Assembly (NCBI GenBank): GCA_001464895.1
Contig: LNEE01000010.1
Location: 1 to 62,932 of the forward strand
Reading direction: 5' to 3'
Origin: Betaproteobacteria bacterium Ga0077532
GTDB taxonomy: Bacteria > Pseudomonadota > Gammaproteobacteria > Burkholderiales > Ga0077523
Length of the DNA stretch: 62,932 bases
Shown here: positions 25,738 through 34,703 of the stretch, piece by piece
Position numbering within the stretch: the first letter of the stretch is position 1
Layout of the letters: each line of letters opens with the position of its first letter
Translations under genes and position numbers: made by a program
Notes under the pieces: model-generated
Seen by the model: only the letters and a program-made list of their open reading frames with translations
Database searches by the model: none
Told to the model about the DNA's origin: nothing

Positions 25738-26311
25738 CGTTTGCGCCCGCGGCTTCGTCATCGCGAGTACGCCTGCGCCGAGCCGGCACGGCGGATCTGG
25801 GCTCTCCGCCGTCGCCGGCAGCCGCACCGGTGGTCGATTCCACAGGCACGGCTGCATTCGGAAGCGTGCGCCGACGCCGATATCCCTCCTCGATGGTTCC
25901 TGAAGTGGCCTCCACCGATTGCCCCACCTTGAGGCGGATGCGTCGATTCGAACCTGGAATCTCGAACCCCACGCTGTCGCTCGAAATGCTTCCCGCGCGG
26001 ATGTCGGCATCCGCGAAACGCCGACTCACCGCCTTGCCGTTCACCCAGACGGTACTTTCGCCGTCGCTGCGGTTCACGACCCCGTGCAGCGTGACCACCT
26101 GCGGAGGCGCGGTTCTGGGGACTTCCGGCGTTGCCGCGACGGGCGGAGGACGGTTCCGCCCCGTGATCATTTCGAGGCGCGCTGCATCGAGCCTCGCGCG
26201 CTGCTCAGGCGTGAAGAACAGTCGACCAGTGACGCGGTCCTCGGCATGCGCCGTCCCCACATGGAGCATCGCCAGCAGCAAACCGCCGAGAAGCACACGA
26301 AGAGTGCTCAT
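25721..26311 (-). CDS. Periplasmic MshK-like pilus assembly protein
   Basis: 196 residues. The signal peptide MSTLRVLLGGLLLAML...AHA is clear. The middle (about 65-130) contains VTLHGVVNRSDGESTVWVNGKAV and IRLKVGQSV, the pattern of MshK/PilP-like small beta domains that connect inner-membrane proteins to the secretin. The C-terminal third is Arg/Ala/Asp-rich and probably disordered. ATG overlaps the stop of the MshJ-like gene by 4 bases. Assignment rests mainly on gene order and the signal plus beta domain. Confidence 0.72.
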   Translation of the reverse strand: MSTLRVLLGGLLLAMLHVGTAHAEDRVTGRLFFTPEQRARLDAARLEMITGRNRPPPVAATPEVPRTAPPQVVTLHGVVNRSDGESTVWVNGKAVSRRFADADIRAGSISSDSVGFEIPGSNRRIRLKVGQSVEATSGTIEEGYRRRRTLPNAAVPVESTTGAAAGDGGEPRSAVPARRRRTRDDEAAGANDGGDS

Positions 26312-26913
26312 GACGGAGAAGCCCCGGCGGTCGCTTCCTCGACCGTGATCCAGTTCAGGTCGCATTCGGCATTCAGGTTCGGTTGATCCGCCGACATCGC
26401 ACTGCCGATACGGGTCACCGAGCAGCCCGTGATCACGAACACCCCGCGGCGGCTCTCGGCCACGCGCTGCATGAAGCGCATCAGGTCCCCCTCATGCAGC
26501 AAGGGCAGCCGGACCCGCATCGGCGACTGCCGCATCTCGAGCCCTGCGGCACCTACTGTCGCAGCGGGGAACGCTTCCTGCTGGCCGATCTGGTAGTCGA
26601 CGCCATACAGATGCGCCTCGCTGTTCGCCGTGCGAAGGCTGTCGACCCAGTCGAGACGCTGTTCCGTCCCGATGAATCCGACGCTCCCGAGACGCTCGTA
26701 GACCGGGCCGAAGCGCATGATGAGGTCCTTCTCCAGTCCGGCGTTGGCCTTTCGGGCGCGCGCGCTGGACAGGAGCTGCTGTTGGTTCGTGCGGCGCAGA
26801 TCGGCGTCCTCGGCGATCCCGTCCGTGTAGACCACGCCGCCGACGATGATGCAGGTGACCAGTGCGAACATCACGATGCGCGGGCCGAGTTGGCCGAGGA
26901 GTTCCGGCTTCAT
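26308..26913 (-). CDS. PilO/MshJ-like inner-membrane alignment protein
   Basis: 201 residues. A single N-terminal helix (IVMFALVTCIIVGGVVYTDGI) is followed by a coiled-coil stretch and a ferredoxin-like periplasmic domain with MRVRLPLLHEGDLMRFMQRV, typical of PilO relatives. It would form the inner-membrane platform with the C-terminal half of the MshI-like protein. It follows that gene with a TGATG overlap. Confidence 0.78.
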   Translation of the reverse strand: MKPELLGQLGPRIVMFALVTCIIVGGVVYTDGIAEDADLRRTNQQQLLSSARARKANAGLEKDLIMRFGPVYERLGSVGFIGTEQRLDWVDSLRTANSEAHLYGVDYQIGQQEAFPAATVGAAGLEMRQSPMRVRLPLLHEGDLMRFMQRVAESRRGVFVITGCSVTRIGSAMSADQPNLNAECDLNWITVEEATAGASPS

Positions 26914-28478
26914 CAGGAGCCGCCCCCCACTTCACGGAGAACGATCGAGAATTCGAACTGAGCGCCCACCTGCTGCTCCACGCGGGCATTGGTGCTTCCG
27001 GAAAGCGCCTGCCTGGAACTGTCGTCCAGCGGGAGCTTGAGGATCTTGATCTCGGCCACGCGGGGATCCCGCCGGAGGTCGTCGGCGAACTCCCGGATCG
27101 TTACCACGGCCGTGCGGTAATCGCCGCGGAAGGGCGTGATCTCGCCGGCCAGAAGCCCGAACTGCTTCGGTGCACCGTCCCCGCCTGGCGCAGCGTTGGC
27201 GGTGGCGAACGCCGTGGCGGCGTCCGCCGCGCGGCTGTGACGCCACGCGATTGAGTTCAGGCTGATGGTTGGGTGTTTCTCGAGCCTGGCGCTCACCGCG
27301 GCGAAGAGATCCTCAGGCGTGCGGGCGCGTTCGCGCAGGTGTTCGAAGGCGTCCACGGTCAATTTCAGCGTCTGCGCCGGTGCCGGGGACGCCGGGAACT
27401 GGCGGGTGAGCTCAGCGTACGTGGCCTGGAGTTCGGCCGTCTCGCGTGCGAGACCGGCTGTCTCGGCCTCGATGCTTCGGGTCGAGGTGATGTTCAACAG
27501 GATCCATGCACTGCCGACCACCGCGATGCCCGCTGCAGCCCCCATCAGCCAACGCCCCGCCTGGTGGATGCGATACCCCTCGCGGAGGGCGACCGGCGCT
27601 AGGTTCTCGGCAGGGACCGATCGGCCGAGAAGGTGCAACGGCAGGGCATCCGGCGTGGCCTCGAAGGCGGAGAGCGGGATCTTCAGACGGGTTGCCAGCT
27701 CCTGCCTGCCGATGCGGCGGGTGCGTACCGGCACCTGCGCGCCGGCGACAGCTTCCCGCAGGGGTTCGAGTGAGTCGTCCTGATCGAGCAGAATGACATC
27801 CACCACTTCGTCGGCAGTGGTGGCCTGCAGGGCATTCAGGTACATCCGGGTATTGATGATCTCGGTCCCGGTGCCGACGCTGCCACCCACGGACGTGTCG
27901 TTCGTGCCGCGCAATGGCGTGAGACGCGAGAAGCGGAACTGGCCATCCCGGAGGAACGTCTGGCGTATGCCGGCGGCGTGGCGCGACACGATCAGCTGCG
28001 CGCGGCCCGAGAGCCCCAGCGGTTTCACCACTGACGGCGTGACGGTCGGGGCTGTGAAGACGCCGACAATGGGCATGCGCAGTTCCGTCGCGATCTCGAT
28101 CCAAGGTACGACCGTCGACGTCTCGGTCAGGGCCGCCAGCAGGAACTCGTCGTCGCTGCGCTGGCCGCGAACCCGCGTGCGACGCTGAAGACGCGCCGAC
28201 ACGAAAGGCGAGGTCCGGTACGTCTGACGGAGCTTCCGGTCGAGCATCGCGCGACGGTCCGCCGTGCCCACGCGGGGCAGGGTCTCGAGGCGGTAGTCCT
28301 CGTCGACGGTGTCGACCATGAAGAGCACCGGCACGCCGGGCAGCGTCTTCAAGAGCAGCGAGAACTCGGCCTCGCCGGCTTCGTCCGGATCGAACCGCAG
28401 ACAGGTGCCGAGGCCACCCTTCCAGAGGGCGACCGTCACACCGGCGGCGGAGATGCAGACGAGCAGACGGGTGTTCAT
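26913..28478 (-). CDS. MshI-like protein combining PilM-like and PilN-like regions
   Basis: 521 residues. The first 300 have the actin-like PilM/MshI style (ISAAGVTVALWKGG, MVDTVDEDYRLETLPRV, a long ATPase-like core). Then comes one membrane helix (LMGAAAGIAVVGSAWILLNI, about 313-332), a coiled coil and a PilN-like domain to the end. In Pseudomonas these two parts are separate proteins. The protein should link the cytoplasmic assembly ATPase to the periplasmic ring. One base separates it from the MshG-like gene. Confidence 0.82.
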   Translation of the reverse strand: MNTRLLVCISAAGVTVALWKGGLGTCLRFDPDEAGEAEFSLLLKTLPGVPVLFMVDTVDEDYRLETLPRVGTADRRAMLDRKLRQTYRTSPFVSARLQRRTRVRGQRSDDEFLLAALTETSTVVPWIEIATELRMPIVGVFTAPTVTPSVVKPLGLSGRAQLIVSRHAAGIRQTFLRDGQFRFSRLTPLRGTNDTSVGGSVGTGTEIINTRMYLNALQATTADEVVDVILLDQDDSLEPLREAVAGAQVPVRTRRIGRQELATRLKIPLSAFEATPDALPLHLLGRSVPAENLAPVALREGYRIHQAGRWLMGAAAGIAVVGSAWILLNITSTRSIEAETAGLARETAELQATYAELTRQFPASPAPAQTLKLTVDAFEHLRERARTPEDLFAAVSARLEKHPTISLNSIAWRHSRAADAATAFATANAAPGGDGAPKQFGLLAGEITPFRGDYRTAVVTIREFADDLRRDPRVAEIKILKLPLDDSSRQALSGSTNARVEQQVGAQFEFSIVLREVGGGS

Positions 28479-28479
28479 G

Positions 28480-29682
28480 TCAGAACTTGAGTTTCCCGAT
28501 CAGATCGTAGATCGGCGTGAGGATGGCGAACAGGATCAACGCCATGAGTCCACCCAGCACCACGGTGAGAGCGGGGCCCATCACCTTCAGGGCGCGGTCC
28601 ACGCCGTCCTTCACGTCGCGACTGTAGAAATAGTTCACATTGAGCAGGGCGCGGTCGAGGGCGCCCGTGTTCTCGCCCACCTTCAGCATGCGGATCACGA
28701 GCGGCGGGAAGATGCCGAGCCCGCGGAAGGTGTCGGACATCGGCTCCCCGGCATTGATCTGCTGCCCTGCCCGGCGCAGACCCTCTGCGACGACCCGGTT
28801 CCCGACAATGCCCTCGCTCGCCCGGATCGCGTCGAGGATCGTGATGCCCGACTGGTACATGAGCGCGAAGAAGCTGGCGAATCGCGCGAGGATGATCTTC
28901 TGCAGGATCGGGCCGAGCACGGGGATGCGGAGCTTGAGGCGGTCGTAGGCGAACGCGGCCCGCTCGTTCGATTTCACCGTTGCCACGACGGCGATCGTCG
29001 TGATCACCGGGAGCCCGAGGACCAGCCACCAGTACTGCACCGTGAAGTCGGACGCGGCGATCAATGCGCGGGTCTGGAGCGGCAGTTCAACGCGCATCGT
29101 CTGCAGCACGCCCACCACCTGCGGGACGAGATACATCAGCAGGAAGAGCATCACGAACAACACCACCATGAACACCATGACCGGGTAGATGAGCAGCTTC
29201 TTCGTTTCGGATGCGAGTTCGTCCTGCCACTTGAGCGTGCTCCACAGGCTCTCGAACACATCGGTGAGGCGACCCGTCTGTTCCCCGGCGCGGATCAGGC
29301 TGACGAACACGCCGTCGAACACGTTCGGGAAGGGGGCCATCGCCTGCGACAGCATCTTGCCGCCTTCGATGTCCTCCAGGAGCGCGGCGATGACCTGCCG
29401 GAATCGCGCGCTCTCCACGCTGTCGCGCACGTCTCGCAAGCCCTCGAGGAGCGGGATGCCGGCGCGGGTCATCTGCTCCATGTCGAAGCAGAAGCTGATG
29501 AGGTCCTTGCGCTCCACCCGGACCCCACGGATGCCGGCGGTGCCGCGCAGTTCGCGGGCCGTGACGAGATCGAGGCCGAGCCGCTTCAGTCGGAGTTCGA
29601 GGTCGACGTCGTTGATGGCGTCGATGCGCCCGTGGGCGAGGCGCCCTGTGCCGTCCATGGCCTTGTAGCGGAAGGTGGGCAT
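28480..29682 (-). CDS. Inner-membrane platform protein MshG/PilC/GspF family
   Basis: 400 residues. Start MPTFRYKAMDGTGRLAHGRI is the family's own opening. Two repeated helical domains (DMEQMTRAGIPLLEGL at about 85 and FFALMYQSGITILDAI at about 290) each precede membrane segments, and the C-terminal pair ends LILFAILTPIYDLI. It converts ATPase motion into pilin extraction. 46 bp separate it from the ATPase gene upstream. Confidence 0.94.
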   Translation of the reverse strand: MPTFRYKAMDGTGRLAHGRIDAINDVDLELRLKRLGLDLVTARELRGTAGIRGVRVERKDLISFCFDMEQMTRAGIPLLEGLRDVRDSVESARFRQVIAALLEDIEGGKMLSQAMAPFPNVFDGVFVSLIRAGEQTGRLTDVFESLWSTLKWQDELASETKKLLIYPVMVFMVVLFVMLFLLMYLVPQVVGVLQTMRVELPLQTRALIAASDFTVQYWWLVLGLPVITTIAVVATVKSNERAAFAYDRLKLRIPVLGPILQKIILARFASFFALMYQSGITILDAIRASEGIVGNRVVAEGLRRAGQQINAGEPMSDTFRGLGIFPPLVIRMLKVGENTGALDRALLNVNYFYSRDVKDGVDRALKVMGPALTVVLGGLMALILFAILTPIYDLIGKLKF

Positions 29683-29728
29683 GGCGGGCGTTGGCGGAGG
29701 CGGACCGGAAGGCGGAAGCGCCAGCCCG

Positions 29729-31492
29729 TCAGAGCAGGCGGCCGGTGAGGTCCACGGCCCGCGACAGTTCGGCGATGCTGGTGCTGCCGTCGAGCACGCG
29801 CGTGATGCCGTCCTCGGCGAGCGAGCGGAATCCCTTCTCGACCGCGAGGCGGCGGATCTCGCGCGCCGTCGCGCGCCGCGCCACCAGTTCGTCGATGTCG
29901 GCATCCATGTGGAGGATCTCCAGCACCGCCAGCCGGCCGCGGTAGCCGCGGTGATTGCACTGGCGGCAGCCGCCGTCGTGGGCCCGGAAGATCGAGGCGT
30001 TGCTCTCCGGGGGCAGACCGAGGATGTGCTTCTCTTCCAGCGACGGCCGGTACTCCACGCGGCACTGGGTGCAGAGCACGCGCACCAGGCGTTGGGCGAT
30101 CACGCCGATCACGTTGCCGGCGATGATGTCGGGCAGGATCCCGATGTCGAGCAGGCGGGGGAAGGCGCCGATCGCGGAGTTGGTGTGCAGCGTCGTGAAC
30201 ACCTGGTGGCCGGTCATCGCGGCCCGGAACGCCATGTCGGCGGTGTCCTTGTCGCGGATTTCGCCGACCAGGATGATGTCCGGGTCCTGGCGCATGATCG
30301 ACCGGATGCCGTTCGCGAAATCGAGCTTCGCGGCCTCGCTGACGGACGTCTGGCGCATCAGCGCCACCGGGTACTCGACGGGATCCTCGAGGGTCATGAT
30401 GTTGACGCCTTCGACGTTCACCTGCGACAGCAGCGAGTAGAGGGTCGTCGTCTTGCCGCTGCCGGTTGGTCCGGTGATGACCAGGATGCCCTCGGGCCGC
30501 GCCAGCATGAGGTTCAGGCGGGACAGCGTCTGCTTCGGCAGGCGCATCTGGTCGAGACTGATGATCGACTTCTCGCGGTCGAGCACGCGCAGGACGATGT
30601 TCTCGCCGTAGATGGTCGGGTGGCTCGAGACCCGGAAGTCCACCGGCCGACCATTCAGGTTGAGCGACAGGCGCCCGTCCTGCGGGGCGCGCACTTCCGC
30701 GATGTTCATGCCGCTGATGACCTTCAGCCGCACGGCAATCCCGGGCCAGTAGTTCTTGTGCAGGCTGCGAACCTGTTCCAGCACGCCGTCGATGCGATAG
30801 CGCACGCGCAGGAACGCGGCTTCGGGTTCGAAGTGGATGTCGGAGGAGCCGCGCTTCACGGCATCGATCAGCAGGGCACCCACGAGTCGCACGATCGGCT
30901 GGGTGTATTCGTCCCCGCCCGTCTGGAGACTCTGCCAGTCGAGCTCGCCGGTCTCGATCTCGCGCAGGATGCCGTCGACCGACAGCTCGTAGCCGTAGAA
31001 GTGGTCGATGTACTCCTCGAGCTGCGCTTCGCCCGCGAGCACGGTGCGCACCTGGAGGTCGGGCGGCAGCGAGGCACGTAACTGGTCGATCACGACCACG
31101 TTGAACATCTCGGTGATCGCAACCACCAGAGCGCGTGCCTGCGTGTCGAACGCTATCGGCAGGACGTGATGGCGCCGCGCGAACTCCTGGGGCACCAGCT
31201 TCAGTGCTTCCGCATCCACCACGACCTGGGCGAGATCGATGGCCTCCTGCCCGATCGTGCGCGCCATGATGTCGCGCACCACCCCTTCGGTCACGAAACC
31301 CAGCCGCACCAGCAGTCGCCCGATGGGCATGCGCTGCGAGCGCTGTTCCGTGAGGGCGATGCGCAGTTGGTCGGCGGTGATCAAACCCTGCTGGACGAGC
31401 AACTCCCCGAGCCGGGCCTTGCGGCGGGCATCGGCGGCGGCGCTGGAGGCCGTCTTCAGGGCGGCTGGAGGGGGTGGAGCCATGTGACTCAT
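29729..31492 (-). CDS. Pilus assembly ATPase MshE with c-di-GMP-binding N-domain
   Basis: 587 residues. The N-terminal MshEN domain has a first motif at about 27-50 (RLGELLVQQGLITADQLRIA, ending LTEQ) that fits the published c-di-GMP consensus RLGxxL-x3-G-x6-L-x3-L-x2-Q, and a second copy PIGRLLVRLGFVTEGVV. The secretion ATPase core has Walker A GPTGSGKTTT, LEDPVEYP and HTNSA. A zinc tetracysteine (CTQC...CRQC) is intact. It drives pilus extension. Its start overlaps the TPR gene stop by 4 bases. No PilT retraction ATPase is in the window. Confidence 0.94.
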   Translation of the reverse strand: MSHMAPPPPAALKTASSAAADARRKARLGELLVQQGLITADQLRIALTEQRSQRMPIGRLLVRLGFVTEGVVRDIMARTIGQEAIDLAQVVVDAEALKLVPQEFARRHHVLPIAFDTQARALVVAITEMFNVVVIDQLRASLPPDLQVRTVLAGEAQLEEYIDHFYGYELSVDGILREIETGELDWQSLQTGGDEYTQPIVRLVGALLIDAVKRGSSDIHFEPEAAFLRVRYRIDGVLEQVRSLHKNYWPGIAVRLKVISGMNIAEVRAPQDGRLSLNLNGRPVDFRVSSHPTIYGENIVLRVLDREKSIISLDQMRLPKQTLSRLNLMLARPEGILVITGPTGSGKTTTLYSLLSQVNVEGVNIMTLEDPVEYPVALMRQTSVSEAAKLDFANGIRSIMRQDPDIILVGEIRDKDTADMAFRAAMTGHQVFTTLHTNSAIGAFPRLLDIGILPDIIAGNVIGVIAQRLVRVLCTQCRVEYRPSLEEKHILGLPPESNASIFRAHDGGCRQCNHRGYRGRLAVLEILHMDADIDELVARRATAREIRRLAVEKGFRSLAEDGITRVLDGSTSIAELSRAVDLTGRLL

Positions 31493-32862
31493 TCTACGGC
31501 GGCGGACAGCTTCGCCACGCGTGCCGTTACCTGATCGGCATCGAAACCTGCCCGGCCTCGGGCGCGGGCGAGGTCGAGCGCCTTCCGGTAGTAGCCGACG
31601 GCGATGCCGCGCTGCCCGACGTGCTCGAGGCCGACCGCCAGGTTGTAGGCGTAATCCGGATTGGAGGGTTCGAGCTGATGGGCCTGGAAGTAGGCCTGCT
31701 GGGCGTTGCTCCACTGGGACTGGGACGCGTAGAGATGTCCCAGGGAGGCGTACAGGAGTGCGGACGGGTCGCGCGCGATCAGCTGCTTGAGCCGCGTCTC
31801 GCTGGCCACCGGGTCGACCTGGCCGGAGAGCCCGATCAAGCCCGCCTGGGCTGCGGCGTTCTGAGGGTCGAGTTGGAGCACGCGGTAGTACTGGTCCGAC
31901 GCGCGATCGGCCTGGCCCTGCTGCCAGGATGTGGCTGCCAGACCGAGCAACCCGTCGATATTGCGGTCGTCCGCGGCAACGACGGATTCGTATAGTGTTC
32001 GCGCGCGCTCCAGGTCGCGGCGCTGCAGGGCGTCGTAGGCCTCGGTCAGACGGGCCTGGGTGGCGTCGCCGGCCTCGGTTGGTCGGACGCGTACACCTTC
32101 CTGCAGCGGGCGCTCCGCTTGGCGGGAGCCGGGTTCAGCAATGTCAGTGCCCTGCGGTTCACGCATGGCCGACCGCGCCGGGCGCCGGGGGCGGGGCGAG
32201 ACGCCGCCGCCAGCGTCGGCCACGGGCTGGGCGATGCTTGGCGGGGGGGCGGTCAGCGGTCCGTTGGCGTCCGCAGAAGCAGCGGTTCGTGGCGGTGGAG
32301 AGCCTGGGATCGACGGGAGCGAGGGCGCGGGGAGCGCTGCTGGTAGGGCACTTTCGGTCGGCTGCGCTGGTGTGGTGTCGACGGCTGGCATCGGTGCGGG
32401 TGCCGGCGGTTCGGGCCGCGCGGCCTCCGGGCGCGGCTCCTGGGCGGCAGTCGATGGTCTGACCGGCGCTGCCGGCGCATCACGACCCGCACCGCCGCCC
32501 GCGAAGAATGCCGGGTTGCTGATCGCGATGTACACGTAGATGAAGTAACCCACCAGGAAGAGCAGCGCCGCAATCGCGAAGAGGTGAACCGGGTGATCGC
32601 GGATCCACTCCATCGGTTCGAATCGGTCCTCGGTCGGGCCACGGCCGGGTGGGTCGTCCACTTCCCCCGCGGCGACCGCATTGCCGATGCCGAGGCTGCC
32701 GCGGCCGCGCACACCGGCATCGGGGTCGCGCCTGGGTGCGCGGGGTGGCTCGATGTCGCCGGGCTCCAGCTCGATCGCGAGACCGTTGCGGCCATCGGGA
32801 ATCGCGCCCTGCTCTTCCCGGTTCTTGGAGGCGCGCTGCAGCGCCTTCAGCAGCAGGCTCAT
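31489..32862 (-). CDS. MshN-like TPR protein
   Basis: 457 residues. A short cytoplasmic part begins MSLLLKALQRASKNRE, the standard MshN start, and is followed by one membrane helix (HLFAIAALLFLVGYFIYVYI, about 92-111), a long Pro/Ala-rich spacer (about 125-260), and C-terminal TPR repeats such as DAQNAAAQAG-like and YFQAHQLEPSNPDYAYNLA. It probably assembles or stabilises the secretin. It overlaps both neighbours by 4 bp. Confidence 0.85.
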   Translation of the reverse strand: MSLLLKALQRASKNREEQGAIPDGRNGLAIELEPGDIEPPRAPRRDPDAGVRGRGSLGIGNAVAAGEVDDPPGRGPTEDRFEPMEWIRDHPVHLFAIAALLFLVGYFIYVYIAISNPAFFAGGGAGRDAPAAPVRPSTAAQEPRPEAARPEPPAPAPMPAVDTTPAQPTESALPAALPAPSLPSIPGSPPPRTAASADANGPLTAPPPSIAQPVADAGGGVSPRPRRPARSAMREPQGTDIAEPGSRQAERPLQEGVRVRPTEAGDATQARLTEAYDALQRRDLERARTLYESVVAADDRNIDGLLGLAATSWQQGQADRASDQYYRVLQLDPQNAAAQAGLIGLSGQVDPVASETRLKQLIARDPSALLYASLGHLYASQSQWSNAQQAYFQAHQLEPSNPDYAYNLAVGLEHVGQRGIAVGYYRKALDLARARGRAGFDADQVTARVAKLSAAVE

Positions 32863-34703
32863 CGCGGGGGCTGGGCCGTCGCAGGTGCCGTGAAGGCACT
32901 GGGCTTCGGCAACTGGTCGCGCAGGAACCGTAGTTCCTCGGAGTCCACCGATGGGTTCTTGACCACTGTCGGACGCAGGAAGATCACCAGCTCCGTCTTC
33001 ACGGCCTGCTCGTTGCGATACGCGAAGGCGTCGCCGACGCGGGTGCTGCCCAAGCCCGGGATCTGATCGCGGTCGCGTTTGATCTCGTCCTTGATGAGGC
33101 CACCGAGGATGGCGGTCTGTCCGCTCGCGAGCTGCAGCACCGATTCGATCTCGCGCACCTCGACGATGGGGATCCGATTCTCGATCGTGAGCAGCGGATT
33201 CGGGTCGAGGACGAAATCGACCTCGCTCGCGACGGTCGGCCGGACGGTGAGCGTCACGTTGCCGGTTTCGTTGATCTGAGGCGTGAGCGACATCATCAGG
33301 CCCACCGGGACGGTCCGGGCGATCGTGGTGATGGACTGCAGGTTGCCGGAGTTGGCCGCCTGCGAGGTTTGCTGCTGCACCTGGAAGTAGACGAGGTTCC
33401 GGACGACTCGGAGGAGGGCGGTCTGATTGTTGATCGCCATCACCTTCGGGCTCGACAGGACGCGCGTATTGCCGAACTGCTCGAGAAGCTTGATGGCGGC
33501 GAAGATGCCGGACTGGGCGCTCGATCCGAACGTGAGTGCAGTGAAGGGCGTATTGGCGAGACGGGCGGTGCCGAGAAGCTGTTGCCGGAACTCGATGCCG
33601 GACCCTGGTGTGGCGGCGATGCGGCCCCAGTCCACGCCCGACTGGTAGGCGCGTGAGAGGGTGACCTCGACTATGGTGGCTTCGATCAGGACCTGTCGCT
33701 GCGACGCGGCCATCACGGAGTCGAGATATTCCTGCACGAGGCCCTGCTGCTGCTCGGTGGCGAGAATGGTCACCGTGCCGGCCACGGGATTCACGGCCAC
33801 TTCGTTGTTCACGTCACCTGGCAGCGGTATGGCTTGCTGATCGTCGAATGCGCTGGCGAAGAGATCCCTGGCGTTGGGCCCTGCCCGGGCAACTGCTTCG
33901 GCCTGGGCAATGCGTTCCTCCCGTCGCGCGCGTTGGCTTTCGGCGCGGGTTGCGCGGTCCTCCAGGGACAGTGCCTGCGTGCGGGTCGCCGAGAGGATCG
34001 CTTTCACGTTCCTTTCCAGGACTTCCCAGAAGTCGTTCTTCGAGGTGGTCGTGACAGTGGAGCTGGATGAATTCGTCCCGCCTGTGCCGCCCGCGGCTCC
34101 GCCCGCGCCCCCGCCGCCCCCACCGCCCCCGCCGGCACCCCCTGCGCCTGTACTCACGGTGCCGATCTGCCCGGAGATCGAAACGATGGAATCCGTGTCG
34201 CGCGACACGTTCACGTAGTTCACGCGGTAGGTCTTCACGTATGGAGAGTCGGGCATCACCGAGATGGTGCGACCCTCCTGCTTCCACCGCAGGTTCACCT
34301 GCTTCGAGATGCGATCGAGGATCGCGGGCAGCGTCTCGTCGATCGCATTGAGACTCACGAGGCCGTTCAGGGCCGGATGGATGTCGATGTTCTGCTTGGT
34401 GTCTCGCGCGAGGGCGAGCAGCAGTTCCTTCAGCGGAACCTCGTTGACGACCACGCTGTAAGTCGCCTGCTTCGGCTGCGGCCTGGGAGGTGCGACGCTG
34501 GGTGTGGTGACGGGCGGAAGGATGTCGTCCTGGCCGGCGCCATCGCCGCGGACGGAGATGTGCTGGTCCGACACGGGAAGTCTGGGGCCGGCAGGTGAGC
34601 AGGAAGCGAGGAACAGGCACAACCAGATTGCGCCGAACGCGGATGGGAACCAAGCATGCGCCCGGCAGCTAGGCGACCTTCGACGGGGCAGCGAGGCGGT
34701 CAT
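32859..34703 (-). CDS. mshL: Outer-membrane secretin MshL
   Basis: 614 residues. A lipobox (LFLASC) places it as a lipoprotein, as MshL is. STN-like and N domains follow (LLLALARDTKQNIDIHPALN), then a long Gly-rich loop of up to nine glycines in a row at about 186-215, then the secretin core ending GQTAILGGLIKDE and IPGLG. The loop is an insertion relative to typical MshL. It forms the pore through which the pilus exits. Overlaps: 4 bp with mshN-like and 4 bp with mshM-like. Confidence 0.93.
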   Translation of the reverse strand: MTASLPRRRSPSCRAHAWFPSAFGAIWLCLFLASCSPAGPRLPVSDQHISVRGDGAGQDDILPPVTTPSVAPPRPQPKQATYSVVVNEVPLKELLLALARDTKQNIDIHPALNGLVSLNAIDETLPAILDRISKQVNLRWKQEGRTISVMPDSPYVKTYRVNYVNVSRDTDSIVSISGQIGTVSTGAGGAGGGGGGGGGAGGAAGGTGGTNSSSSTVTTTSKNDFWEVLERNVKAILSATRTQALSLEDRATRAESQRARREERIAQAEAVARAGPNARDLFASAFDDQQAIPLPGDVNNEVAVNPVAGTVTILATEQQQGLVQEYLDSVMAASQRQVLIEATIVEVTLSRAYQSGVDWGRIAATPGSGIEFRQQLLGTARLANTPFTALTFGSSAQSGIFAAIKLLEQFGNTRVLSSPKVMAINNQTALLRVVRNLVYFQVQQQTSQAANSGNLQSITTIARTVPVGLMMSLTPQINETGNVTLTVRPTVASEVDFVLDPNPLLTIENRIPIVEVREIESVLQLASGQTAILGGLIKDEIKRDRDQIPGLGSTRVGDAFAYRNEQAVKTELVIFLRPTVVKNPSVDSEELRFLRDQLPKPSAFTAPATAQPPR

